A stretch of DNA of 64,000 bases from Rubrivivax sp. (lineage in GTDB: Bacteria; Pseudomonadota; Gammaproteobacteria; Burkholderiales; Burkholderiaceae_C). The notes beneath the pieces were generated by a model. The model was given only the letters and a program-made list of their open reading frames with translations, was not told the origin of the DNA and searched no databases. The stretch covers positions 682,001-746,000 of the forward strand of contig JAHBZT010000002.1 of NCBI GenBank assembly GCA_019635315.1. Reading direction: 5' to 3'. Position numbers and translations under genes: made by a program. Shown here piece after piece: positions 1-7,482 of the stretch. Position 1 is the first letter of the stretch. Every line of letters begins with the position of its first letter.

Positions 1-366
1 GGCCCTCCGTTGTCGCCCGGCGGCGCCAGCCGGCCGAGCGTGATCCAGCTCGTCTTCCGCGAGAAGGGCGCGCTGTACGCGGCCTACATCCCGCTGCTGA
101 CCGAAGGCGGGCTGTTCGTGCCGACCACGCGCGAATACAAGCTCGGCGACGACATCTACCTGCTGCTGTCGCTGCCGGACGACCCGCAGCGCTTCCCGGT
201 TGCCGGCAAGGTGGCCTGGATCACGCCGCCGAATGCGTCCGGCGGCCGCACCCAGGGCGTCGGCGTGCGCTTCCCGAACGACGACAAGTCGCGCCAGCTG
301 AAGCTGAAGATCGAGGAACTGCTGGGCACCAGCATCCAGTCGGCCAAGCCGACGCAGACGATCTGA
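1..366 (+). CDS. pilZ: PilZ-domain protein of type IV pilus assembly (5' end outside window)
   Basis: The reading frame is open from the first base, so the start probably lies upstream; an in-frame TTG at 10 is possible but has no ribosome site. The visible ~120 residues match the short single-domain PilZ proteins of type IV pilus biogenesis, with the stretches YAAYIPLLTEGGLFVPTTRE, LPDDPQRFPVAGKVAWITP and TQGVGVRF. In Burkholderiales this gene normally follows holB and precedes tatD, and tatD is next here. These short PilZ proteins act in pilus assembly and often lack the c-di-GMP-binding RxxxR motif; I see no clear RxxxR in the visible part. Product is confident, start is not. Confidence 0.9.
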   Translation, partial: GPPLSPGGASRPSVIQLVFREKGALYAAYIPLLTEGGLFVPTTREYKLGDDIYLLLSLPDDPQRFPVAGKVAWITPPNASGGRTQGVGVRFPNDDKSRQLKLKIEELLGTSIQSAKPTQTI

Positions 367-442
367 AGGCGCCGCCCGGCGCGGCCGGCGGCGGCCTGCC
401 GGAGCCTGTACCCGTACCGTTGCCGATTCCGCGCGCGTCCCG

Positions 443-1246
443 ATGTACGTCGACTCGCACTGCCACCTGAGCTTTCCCGAACTGCACGAGCGCGTGCCCG
501 AGCTGCGCCGTGCGATGGCCGACGCCGCGGTCGACCGTGCGCTGTGCATCTGCACGACGCTGGAGGAGTTTCCGCGCGTGCACGCGCTGGCGACCGCGCA
601 CGACAACTTCTGGTGCACGGTCGGCGTGCACCCGGACAACGAGGGTGTGCAGGAGCCCACGGTCGAGGACCTGACGACGCGCGCCGCGCTGCCGCGCGTG
701 GTGGGCATCGGCGAGACCGGGCTGGACTACTACCGCCTGAACGGCCGCAGCGTCGACGACATGCGCTGGCAGCGCGAGCGCTTCGCCGTGCACATCCGCG
801 CCGCGCGCGCGACCGGTCTGCCGCTGGTGATCCACACGCGCAGCGCCAGCGCCGACACGCTGGCGATCCTGCGCGACGAAGGGCAGGGGGCCGTGCGCGG
901 CGTCTTCCACTGCTTCACCGAGACGCAGGCCGTCGCCGACGCGGCGCTGGCGATGGGCTTCCTGATCTCGTTCTCCGGCATCCTGACCTTTCGCAATGCG
1001 CGCGAGTTGCAGGACGTGGCGCGCCGGGTGCCGCTGGAGCGCTGCCTGATCGAGACCGACAGCCCCTATCTGGCGCCGGTGCCCTTCCGAGGCAAGACCA
1101 ACCACCCGGCGCTGGTGCCGCACGTGGCCCGGCAGCTGGCCGAACTGAAGGGCCTGCCGGTGGCGGCGGTGGCGCAAGCCACGACGGCCAACTTCGAGCG
1201 CCTGTTCGGGCTGCCGCCCCACCGGGTGCGGGAGGACGCTACATGA
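443..1246 (+). CDS. tatD: TatD-family metal-dependent hydrolase
   Basis: This 267-residue protein has the TatD amidohydrolase pattern. The N-terminal metal site is DSHCHLSF (residues 4-11), followed by GVHP, IGETGLDYY (Glu bridging the metals), VIHTR, GVFHCFTE and IETDSPYLAP near the C-terminus. TatD proteins are metal-dependent, TIM-barrel 3'-5' DNA exonucleases linked to DNA repair or turnover in the cytoplasm. It lies 76 bp after pilZ in the usual Burkholderiales order and its stop overlaps the next start as ATGA, so the ankyrin gene is probably translated by coupling. Length is typical for the family. Confidence 0.93.
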   Translation: MYVDSHCHLSFPELHERVPELRRAMADAAVDRALCICTTLEEFPRVHALATAHDNFWCTVGVHPDNEGVQEPTVEDLTTRAALPRVVGIGETGLDYYRLNGRSVDDMRWQRERFAVHIRAARATGLPLVIHTRSASADTLAILRDEGQGAVRGVFHCFTETQAVADAALAMGFLISFSGILTFRNARELQDVARRVPLERCLIETDSPYLAPVPFRGKTNHPALVPHVARQLAELKGLPVAAVAQATTANFERLFGLPPHRVREDAT

Positions 1247-1878
1247 GAATCTGCTTTAGAAGCTTTGTCTATCTATTTGCTGCGTTTGGAGTTTCTCTGG
1301 CCGTTGCCAGCTCCTACGTGCAGTTCTTCCGGGCCCTGGACATCGACGACGCGGGTACCGTGGCGCAGTTGCTGGCGCGCGGCTTCGACCCCAACGCGGC
1401 CAACGAGAAGGGCGACCTGGCGCTGGTGATGGCCTTGCGCGACGGCTCGCCGAAGGTCGCCGAGGTGCTGCTGGCGCACCCCGAGCTGAAGGTCGACGCG
1501 GTCAACGCCTCCGACGAGAACGCGCTGATGATGGCCGCGCTGCGCGGCAACCTGGCGGTCGCCCGGCGCCTGCTGGACCGCGGGGCGGCGGTCAACCGGC
1601 CGGGCTGGACCGCGCTGCACTATGCCGCCAGCGGCCCCGAGCCGCGCATGGTGGCGCTGCTGCTGGACCGCGGCGCGCGCATCGACGCCGCGGCGCCCAA
1701 TGGCAATACGCCGTTGATGATGGCGGCGCGCTACGGCACCCAGGAAGGGGCCGAACTGCTGCTGGCGCGCGGCGCCTCCGCCGCGCCACGCAACCGCAAC
1801 GGCCTGGCGGCCGCCGACTTCGCGCGCGCGGTCGACCGCGAACGCCTCGCGCAGCGCCTGGAGCAGGCGGTGCGCTGA
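1243..1878 (+). CDS. Exported ankyrin-repeat protein
   Basis: A 211-residue protein. Residues 1-23 form a signal peptide or membrane anchor (RICFRSFVYLFAAFGVSLAVAS), followed by about five ankyrin repeats; clear units are DIDDAGTVAQLLARGFDPNA, NALMMAALRGNLAVARRLLD and GNTPLMMAARYGTQEGAELL. Ankyrin repeats mediate protein-protein contacts, so a periplasmic scaffold role is likely; the partner is unknown. The start was set at 1243 because it gives the ATGA overlap with tatD and the signal peptide. The first ~65 bases are strikingly AT-rich compared with the rest, which may keep the coupled start site unstructured. Ankyrin proteins at this position are common in Burkholderiales. Confidence 0.85.
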   Translation: MRICFRSFVYLFAAFGVSLAVASSYVQFFRALDIDDAGTVAQLLARGFDPNAANEKGDLALVMALRDGSPKVAEVLLAHPELKVDAVNASDENALMMAALRGNLAVARRLLDRGAAVNRPGWTALHYAASGPEPRMVALLLDRGARIDAAAPNGNTPLMMAARYGTQEGAELLLARGASAAPRNRNGLAAADFARAVDRERLAQRLEQAVR

Positions 1879-2050
1879 ACGGCACACCCGGCGTTGTCGG
1901 CGCCCCGCGCATTTCGGGGGGAAGGTGGCGCTGCTTCGTGTCAGAAGTCATCCGACAAGCCCTTTGGCCCTGGGACGACTGCGTCCGCGCTGGGCTGGCG
2001 CGTAGAGTCGCCGATATCGCTGGCATCCCAGCCGCAGCCGGAGCATGCAG

Positions 2051-2275
2051 ATGACTCAGACGACGTCGGAACGCAACCCGTTCATGCTGATGATCGCGCC
2101 GGAGGTCATTCTGGCCGCCGTCGAGAAGTCCGAGCGGCTCGGCCAGCTCAACCGGCACCTGTGCCGGCCGCTGGACCGGCCGGTGCCCACCGTCGGCCAG
2201 CCGGCGGCGCGCCTGGTCGACGACGACGACAAGGACGACCTCGTCGACGGCGCGGCCGACCCGGTCCGCAGCTGA
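2051..2275 (+). CDS. Small conserved hypothetical protein
   Basis: A 74-residue acidic protein with a predicted helix at RNPFMLMIAPEVILAAVEKS and a C-terminal acidic run (VDDDDKDDLVDG). I do not recognise a function; small proteins with the NPFMLM..PE.V.AAVE pattern are familiar from Burkholderiales but uncharacterised. ATG 2051 is preferred over ATG 2045 because CCGGAG at 2037-2042 is then 8 nt away rather than 2 nt. It is monocistronic, followed by a GC-rich hairpin and a convergent gene. Confidence 0.65.
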   Translation: MTQTTSERNPFMLMIAPEVILAAVEKSERLGQLNRHLCRPLDRPVPTVGQPAARLVDDDDKDDLVDGAADPVRS

Positions 2276-2286
2276 TCCCGAGACGC

Positions 2287-2309
2287 GCGGGCCGCCACGG
2301 CGGGCCCGC
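2287..2309 (+). terminator. GC-rich hairpin, possible terminator
   Basis: A 7-bp perfect stem (GCGGGCC pairing with GGCCCGC) with a 9-nt loop lies between convergent genes. There is no U-run, so intrinsic termination is uncertain. Confidence 0.35.
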
Positions 2310-2348
2310 CTCGTTCCGGCCCTCGCGCCGGACGCAGCCTGTGCGCCG

Positions 2349-2930
2349 CTAGCGGCGCCGCCGGTTCGAACGCACGATCGAGCCGCCCCACACCAGCGCC
2401 AGCAGCACGACCGAGCCGATCACGACCTGCTCGCGGTGCTGCCGCACGAAGCGCACCAGTTCGGCCGGCAACGGGATCTTGCCGTCGTCGACCACGCCCG
2501 CAGGCGGCCGCGGTCCGGCCGCGGCCGCAGGGCCCGCCGCCACGACCGGCTGCACGGAGCCGGCCGGCATCTGGACGCCACGTGCCGCCGCCGGATCCGC
2601 CCCGGCCCCGAACAGGCCCGACGGTGAATTGGCCAGCGCCTCCGGCAGCACCGGGCGCGCGCCGGCGTCGATCGGACGCACCACCTTGCGCGTGCGTTCG
2701 TCGTATTCGGCGCCTGCGTTGCGCGGCTGCATCTGGATCAGCAGGTCCACGGACTGGGGCGTGCCGGGCACGGTCGCCGGCACCGCGTCGATGCCGCCGG
2801 CCGCCAGGCCGCCGCGCGACGTGGCGGCCGGCGCCGCATCGTCGGTGCCCACCGGCGCGGCCCAGGCGGCGCCGCTGGCGAGACAGATCGCCATGGCGAA
2901 CAGGGACCGGCGCAGGAAGCACATGGCCAA
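2349..2930 (-). CDS. Secreted or periplasmic protein with C-terminal membrane anchor, unknown function
   Basis: A 193-residue protein. Residues 1-25 are a signal peptide (LRRSLFAMAICLASGAAWA, cleaved before APVG). A proline/alanine-rich low-complexity middle follows, then a C-terminal transmembrane helix (VVIGSVVLLALVWGGSIV) and a basic tail (RSNRRRR). The topology suggests a periplasmic domain tethered by its C-terminus. No family is recognised. It converges on the small gene ending at 2275. An alternative start is the ATG six bases downstream (2924). Confidence 0.7.
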   Translation of the reverse strand: MAMCFLRRSLFAMAICLASGAAWAAPVGTDDAAPAATSRGGLAAGGIDAVPATVPGTPQSVDLLIQMQPRNAGAEYDERTRKVVRPIDAGARPVLPEALANSPSGLFGAGADPAAARGVQMPAGSVQPVVAAGPAAAAGPRPPAGVVDDGKIPLPAELVRFVRQHREQVVIGSVVLLALVWGGSIVRSNRRRR

Positions 2931-3072
2931 TGCCCTGCAATTCCCGGTCCGGCTGCGGAAAGTGATGATCTGTCAACCGTTTGGCGAACGGCGCGGGCGC
3001 GACGGCGGGCGACATGTAAGCGCGGCCGACGCCACCGGGCCCGGATGATCGTCATCTGGATTCAATCAATAA

Positions 3073-3465
3073 TTACGTACGATGTATATCAGGTCGGAGT
3101 CCCGAACCGAGAAGGGGGCGGCCCGAAGCCGGCGGCGGCAGGCCGAGCGCGGGGGGATCGTCGGGGCAGCGAGGCCCGTAGACCTGGGCGATCCACAGGC
3201 CGGCGCCGAGGTCGAAGCCGGGGATGTGGTTGCGGAAGCCGGCGTCGAGCAGCCGCATCGTGAAGAGCTCGCCGAGGTCTTCGGCGAGCTGGCGGCGGCC
3301 GTTGTTGAAGGTGGCGTCTGCCTGGGTGGGATCGTCGGGCAGGGCGTCCATGCGACGGCAGACGGTGTAGTAGGCGGCCAGGGCGTGACGCAGGACGGCT
3401 TCGGCGGGGAGCCAGTCGTAGCAGTCGGCGCCGCGGCGCTCGGGGTAGCGTGGGCGGGAGATCAT
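3073..3465 (-). CDS. Hypothetical protein of the small island
   Basis: A 130-residue protein beginning MISRPRYPERRGADCYDWL. The core (LPAEAVLRHALAAYYTVCRRMDALPDDP, shown here only by its ends, and LAEDLGELFTMRLLDAGFRN) looks helical and real; the C-terminal 35 residues are proline/glycine-rich. The ATG at 3465 has a good ribosome site (GAGGA, 7 nt away), and it sits in an ATGA overlap with an upstream frame ending at 3462. No function recognised. The stop codon falls within the left direct repeat. Confidence 0.6.
   Translation of the reverse strand: MISRPRYPERRGADCYDWLPAEAVLRHALAAYYTVCRRMDALPDDPTQADATFNNGRRQLAEDLGELFTMRLLDAGFRNHIPGFDLGAGLWIAQVYGPRCPDDPPALGLPPPASGRPLLGSGLRPDIHRT
3079..3089 (+). 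repeat. Direct repeat, left copy (ACGATGTATAT)
   Basis: Exact 11-bp match to 4668-4678; overlaps the end of the 3073-3465 gene. Confidence 0.6.
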
Positions 3466-4631
3466 CGGGCGGTCCTCGGGCGGGTCAGGCTGAACGTGGC
3501 GCCGGTGGTGGCGCTGGCGATGGCGGCGAAGACGGCCGCACCTGGCGGTGCGCCCGGCTGGACCGGCCCGCCGTCCTCGAAGCGCTCGGCGGTGGCGTAG
3601 CACTGACCTGGCGCCCGAGGCGCCGGGGTATGGGGCGCAGCCCCATGGGAGCGGCCGTCCAGGCCGCGAAGCGGAGAGCCGGCGTCAGCCGCTCGGGCCA
3701 GGACTGGCCCAGCGACGGTGCCGGGGCACCCTGGCGCCCGCGGGTCTGGCGGCTGGCCGGGCACGGCGGGGGCCGCGCGCCATGAACAGCCCTGGGCGGC
3801 CCGGGGTGCGCTGGCGGTGGCCGAAGCGGCGGCGGCCGGCCCGGCGAGCTGGCTGCACGCGCTGCGCAGCGGCGCGGCGGCCGGGGCGGCGGCGCCGGCC
3901 CCTGGGCTTGTCTCAGTACCAACAACGCAGACGCGCGCTTCCGCATGATGCGAGGATGGTGCGAGAATGGCGCCATGGCCACCAATGTCAGGTTCCCCGA
4001 CGCGCTGCACGCCGAGGCGCGCAGCTACGCCGAGTCGCTCGGCATCTCGCTGAATGCCCTGCTCGCCGTCGCGCTGCGGGAGTACCTGGACCGGCGGCGC
4101 AGCGAGCCGGCCGGCGGCGCTGTCGCCGCGGCCGAGCCGATCGGCAACGCGTCCGGCCCGGCTGGCGGCGTCGCCCAGGTCGCCGAGCTCGGGCAGGGGA
4201 AACCCGAGCTCGGGCCAGCGCAGTTCTGGCCCGGCAGCCGCAAGAGCCCCTGCCGATGCGGCAGCGGTCGGGAGTGGCGCCACTGCCACGGCCGCGGGCA
4301 GCCCATCCCGGGCTGAGCTCAGCGCGTCGAGCTGCAGGCGCAGCCGGTCGCGCTCTTCGGCCAGTGCGCGCGCGAGCTGCACGGCCATCTGCGCGTCGTT
4401 GGTGGCCTGGGCGTCGACGGCCGAGCGGCCCCAGCGCGTGAGCCAGAACAGCGCGAGGCAGGCGATGCGTGGGCCGCCGCCGTTGGCGCTCCAGCGGTAG
4501 ACCGTGGATCGGCCGACGCCCAGGGCCTGGGCGACGCGGTGCGCGGGCGGGTTGCCCAGGTCGTGAAGGATTGCGTCCCAGACCGGGAGCGCGCGGGGCA
4601 TCTGCTCGATGCTGTAGAGCCGCGGCGCCAT
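3462..4631 (-). CDS. Helix-turn-helix protein of integrative elements (C-terminal extent doubtful)
   Basis: The first ~105 residues are convincing: MAPRLYSIEQMPRALPVWDA, then an HTH (VAQALGVGRSTVYRWSANG), the pattern LALFWLTRWGRSAVDAQATN, and a coiled-coil start (ARALAEERDRLRLQLDAL). Proteins of this type are common in betaproteobacterial phage-like islands and are usually 120-170 residues. Beyond about 4320 the frame stays open to 3462 but becomes low-complexity and runs antisense to the SEC-C gene, whose motifs are clear. The true end is therefore probably near 4200-4320. A promoter lies at 4677-4706. Confidence 0.45.
   Translation of the reverse strand: MAPRLYSIEQMPRALPVWDAILHDLGNPPAHRVAQALGVGRSTVYRWSANGGGPRIACLALFWLTRWGRSAVDAQATNDAQMAVQLARALAEERDRLRLQLDALSSARDGLPAAVAVAPLPTAAASAGALAAAGPELRWPELGFPLPELGDLGDAASRAGRVADRLGRGDSAAGRLAAPPVQVLPQRDGEQGIQRDAERLGVAARLGVQRVGEPDIGGHGAILAPSSHHAEARVCVVGTETSPGAGAAAPAAAPLRSACSQLAGPAAAASATASAPRAAQGCSWRAAPAVPGQPPDPRAPGCPGTVAGPVLARAADAGSPLRGLDGRSHGAAPHTPAPRAPGQCYATAERFEDGGPVQPGAPPGAAVFAAIASATTGATFSLTRPRTAR
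3466..3974. other. No confident gene; paired hairpins
   Basis: All frames here are proline/alanine/arginine-rich and look like GC-driven open frames. The only structure is the pair of short hairpins at 3610-3646. A short frame ending at 3462, coupled to the next gene by ATGA, may be translated but its start cannot be fixed. Confidence 0.4.
3610..3646. repeat. Two adjacent perfect inverted repeats
   Basis: GGCGCC-cga-GGCGCC (3610-3624) is followed 5 bp later by ATGGGGC-gca-GCCCCAT (3630-3646). Neither has a U-run. They could be a REP-like or attenuator structure. Confidence 0.5.
3975..4316 (+). CDS. Ribbon-helix-helix (CopG/Arc-like) protein with C-terminal SEC-C zinc motif
   Basis: A 113-residue protein. 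Residues 1-42 fit a ribbon-helix-helix DNA-binding fold: the strand TNVRFPDALH followed by helices AEARSYAESLGISLNALL and AVALREYLDRRR. Residues 93-105 are a SEC-C motif, C93-R-C95-GSGREWRH-C104-H105, which binds zinc as in SecA and many small proteins. A flexible linker joins them. ATG 3975 is chosen because the RHH strand begins at once. It lies on the opposite strand to, and converges with, the HTH gene. RHH proteins commonly act as autorepressors or antitoxins; the partner is not evident. Confidence 0.7.
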   Translation: MATNVRFPDALHAEARSYAESLGISLNALLAVALREYLDRRRSEPAGGAVAAAEPIGNASGPAGGVAQVAELGQGKPELGPAQFWPGSRKSPCRCGSGREWRHCHGRGQPIPG

Positions 4632-4667
4632 CGGTCAACCCTCCCCGGTCCCGTTGCGGGACTGCGC

Positions 4668-4678
4668 ACGATGTATAT
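4668..4678 (+). repeat. Direct repeat, right copy (ACGATGTATAT)
   Basis: Exact match to 3079-3089. It overlaps the -10 region of the promoter at 4677-4706. Confidence 0.6.
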
Positions 4679-4706
4679 TATGTCAACTCCGATCAAGACA
4701 TCTCAA
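4677..4706 (-). promoter_or_regulatory. Sigma-70-type promoter for the leftward island gene
   Basis: On the minus strand: -35 TTGAGA (4701-4706), an 18-nt spacer, and -10 CATAAT (4677-4682), each 5/6 to consensus. Transcription would start near 4670, ~40 nt before the HTH gene. The -35 box overlaps the stop codon region of the WYL gene. Confidence 0.5.
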
Positions 4707-5671
4707 TACAGCGCAGCCGCCGCCGCCAGCCGCGCAGCCACGGCCTCGACCAGGCTCGCCGGCGCCGTCACCCGCACCTGCTCGCCGTGGCGCAGGATGT
4801 CCATCACGATCTCCGTTTCTTCCGTATACGGCACGCGCAGTTCGTAGCGGCCGTCGGGCAGCCAGCGTGCCTGCTGTTCCGGGTGCCACAGTTCCTTGCC
4901 GACCCAGGCCGCAGCCTGCGCCGCGAAGACCAGCGTCGCCCAGCGGCGGTGGCCGCCGGCGTAAATGCCGTAGCCGGCGTCCATCTCGGCCTCCACTTGA
5001 TCCAGCGGCAGTTCCTTGGCCTGGGTCTCCAGCACCGTCGCCGACTCGATGGCGTCGAGCGCGAAGCGCAGCAGCCGTTCGCGGCTGTGGCACCAGGCGT
5101 CCAGGTACCAGGTGTTGCGGTGGTGCACCAGCCGCTGCGGCGACACCTCGCGCTCGCCGACCTTGCCGCGGCCGCGCGTCAGGTAGCGCATGTGCAGGCG
5201 CCGGCGCCGGCTCAGCGCCTCGCCGACGGACTCGAAGAACTGGCTGGGCACCGGACGCTTGGCCGGGCTGATGATGCGCACGCGGCGCAGCAGCGCGCCC
5301 GCCTCGGCCTCCCCGCCGGCCAGCATCTGGTGCACGCGGTCCAGCAGCGGCTGCAGGTGGCGGCTGATGACGCCGTCGTCGTCCAGCTCCCCCAGCAGCT
5401 GGTGGGCCATCAGCAGCGCATACAGCTCGCGTTCGCTGAACCACAGTCCCGGCAGTTCGTGCTTCTCGCCGCGCCAGCCGTCGGCCAGCCGGTAGCCGTT
5501 GACGAAGCGGTCGTATTCGATCGGCGCGCCCAGCCGGTCGCGCAGGTAGGCCAGGTCGCGCTTGAGCGTCGCCGGCGACACCTCCAGCTCGTCCAGCAGC
5601 GTCTGGAAGCTGACATGGCCGCGGTTGCGGATCAGCAGCTCGATCTTGTAGACGCGGGCGGTCTGGGTCAT
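4703..5671 (-). CDS. WYL-domain transcriptional regulator (YafY type)
   Basis: A 322-residue protein with an N-terminal winged helix (ARVYKIELLIRNRGHVSFQT, then LEVSPATLKRDLAYLRDRLG) and a C-terminal WYL ligand-sensing domain (LVHHRNTWYLDAWCHSRERL, RFALDAIESATVL) followed by the WCX extension (VVMDILRHGEQVRVTAP-like). WYL proteins bind nucleic acid-type ligands and often regulate DNA-damage or phage-defence genes, but this one has no defence gene beside it. It is transcribed away from the fhs gene start, 28 bp upstream of the fhs stop in map terms. Length is typical. Confidence 0.88.
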   Translation of the reverse strand: MTQTARVYKIELLIRNRGHVSFQTLLDELEVSPATLKRDLAYLRDRLGAPIEYDRFVNGYRLADGWRGEKHELPGLWFSERELYALLMAHQLLGELDDDGVISRHLQPLLDRVHQMLAGGEAEAGALLRRVRIISPAKRPVPSQFFESVGEALSRRRRLHMRYLTRGRGKVGEREVSPQRLVHHRNTWYLDAWCHSRERLLRFALDAIESATVLETQAKELPLDQVEAEMDAGYGIYAGGHRRWATLVFAAQAAAWVGKELWHPEQQARWLPDGRYELRVPYTEETEIVMDILRHGEQVRVTAPASLVEAVAARLAAAAALY

Positions 5672-5699
5672 GCGGGGTGCGCGCTGCCGCCGGTCCGGG

Positions 5700-7430
5700 T
5701 CAGGACAGCCCGACCACGCGCCCGGCGTCGTCGAGGTCGATGTGCTCGGCCGCCGGCGTGCGCGGCAGGCCCGGCATCGTCATCAGGTCGCCGCAGATGA
5801 CGACCACGAAGCCGGCGCCGGCGGCCAGGCGCACTTCGCGCACCTCGAGCACATGGCCGCTGACGGCACCGCGGCGTGCCGGGTCGCTGCTGAAGCTGTA
5901 GGGCGTCTTGGCCAGGCACACCGGCAGCGCGCCATGGCCCTGCTCCTGCAGCCGGCGCAGCTGCTCGTGCACGGCGGCCGGCGCATGCACCTCGGCCGCA
6001 CCGTGCACGCGGCGCGCCAGCGTCTCGATCTTCTCCCACAGCGGCGGCTCGAGCTCGTACGCGAAGCGCAGCGCCGTGGCGGCCTGCCCGATGCGGACGA
6101 CCTCGCGCGCCAGGTCGGCCGCGCCGCGCCCGCCCTCGGCCCAGTGCCGGCACAGGTGCACCGGCACGCCCTGCTCCGCCACGCGCCGCTGCAGCAGTTC
6201 GAGCTCGCCCGCCGTGTCGGCCGCGAAGTGGTTGACGGCCACCACGCAGGGCAGCCCGAAGACCTCGCGCAGGTTGTGCAGGTGGCGCTGGAGGTTGGCC
6301 AGGCCGCGCTCGACCGCGGCCAGGTCCTCGCGGCCCAGCTCGGCGCGCTCGACGCCGCCGTGGTACTTCAGCGCGCGCACCGTGGCCACCAGCACGGCGG
6401 CGGCCGGACGCAGGCCGCTGGTGCGGCATTTGATGTCGACGAATTTCTCGGCCCCCAGGTCGGCGCCGAAGCCGGCCTCCGTGACCGTCCAGTCGGCCAG
6501 CTTCAGCGCCGTGCGCGTGGCGATCAGGCTGTTGCAGCCATGCGCGATGTTGGCGAACGGCCCGCCGTGCAGCAGCGCCAGGTTGTGCTCCAGGGTCTGC
6601 ACGAGGTTGGGCGCCAGCGCGTCCTTCAGCAGCACGGCCATCGCGCCGTGCACCTTGAGGTCGGCCGCGGTGACCGCGCGCCGCTCACGCGTCTCGGCCA
6701 CGACGATGCGACCCAGCCGCGCCTTCAGGTCGGCCAGGCCGCTGGCCAGGCACAGCACCGCCATCACCTCCGAGGCGACGACGATGTCGAAGCCGTCCTG
6801 GCGCGGAAAGCCGTTGGCCGGCCCGCCCAGGCCGACCGTGATCGCGCGCAGCGCGCGGTCGTTCATGTCCATCACGCGCCGCCAGGTCACGCGACGGACA
6901 TCGATGCCCAGCGCATTGCCGTGGTGCACATGGTTGTCGATCGCCGCGGCCAGCAGGTTGTGCGCCAGCGCGATGGCGCTGAAGTCGCCGGTGAAGTGCA
7001 GGTTGATGTCCTCCATCGGCACCACCTGCGCATGGCCGCCGCCGGCCGCCCCGCCCTTCAGCCCGAACACCGGGCCGAGCGAGGGTTCGCGCAGCGCGAT
7101 CATCGCCTTCTGGCCGATGTGGTTCAGCGCGTCGCCCAGGCCCACGGTGGTCGTCGTCTTGCCCTCGCCGGCCGGCGTCGGGCTGATCGCGGTGACCAGC
7201 ACCAGGCGGCCGTCGGGTCGGCCCTGCAGGCTGTCGACGAAGGGCAGCGCCAGCTTGGCCTTGAAGTGGCCGTAGGGCACCAGGTGCTCGTCGGCGATGC
7301 CCAGGCGCTCCTGCGCCAGCGCGGCGATGCGGCGCAGCGTCGCGGCCTGCGCGATCTCGATGTCGGTGCGCGGTGCCAGCGCGCTGGCGGCGACGGGAGG
7401 CGGCGTGGTCAAGCGCGGGCAGGGGGGCAT
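5700..7430 (-). CDS. fhs: Formate-tetrahydrofolate ligase
   Basis: A 576-residue protein (family usual ~555-580). It joins formate to tetrahydrofolate with ATP, giving 10-formyl-THF for purine and one-carbon metabolism in the cytoplasm. Visible signatures are the P-loop [40 protein letters not shown], the block [19 protein letters not shown] and, near the C-terminus, [16 protein letters not shown] and [14 protein letters not shown] 7430 was preferred over upstream in-frame starts because the family homology begins soon after it and the upstream reading is low-complexity. It follows the RND operon by 52 bp on the same strand. Confidence 0.95.
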   Translation of the reverse strand: MPPCPRLTTPPPVAASALAPRTDIEIAQAATLRRIAALAQERLGIADEHLVPYGHFKAKLALPFVDSLQGRPDGRLVLVTAISPTPAGEGKTTTTVGLGDALNHIGQKAMIALREPSLGPVFGLKGGAAGGGHAQVVPMEDINLHFTGDFSAIALAHNLLAAAIDNHVHHGNALGIDVRRVTWRRVMDMNDRALRAITVGLGGPANGFPRQDGFDIVVASEVMAVLCLASGLADLKARLGRIVVAETRERRAVTAADLKVHGAMAVLLKDALAPNLVQTLEHNLALLHGGPFANIAHGCNSLIATRTALKLADWTVTEAGFGADLGAEKFVDIKCRTSGLRPAAAVLVATVRALKYHGGVERAELGREDLAAVERGLANLQRHLHNLREVFGLPCVVAVNHFAADTAGELELLQRRVAEQGVPVHLCRHWAEGGRGAADLAREVVRIGQAATALRFAYELEPPLWEKIETLARRVHGAAEVHAPAAVHEQLRRLQEQGHGALPVCLAKTPYSFSSDPARRGAVSGHVLEVREVRLAAGAGFVVVICGDLMTMPGLPRTPAAEHIDLDDAGRVVGLS

Positions 7431-7482
7431 GGACGACAGCGGCCGATTGTGGCCGCCGCCGCCGCGCGCTCGCGCACGGGCT

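Larger units (their letters stand above)
3079..4678. mobile_element. Small genomic island between 11-bp direct repeats
   Basis: Identical ACGATGTATAT sequences at 3079-3089 and 4668-4678, same orientation, bracket ~1.6 kb whose genes (ribbon-helix-helix/SEC-C protein, phage-island-type HTH protein, unknown protein) are of a kind found in integrative elements. The AT-rich flanks outside differ sharply from the GC-rich interior. No integrase or transposase is present, so this is a remnant, a non-autonomous insertion, or a chance pair of repeats. Confidence 0.4.
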
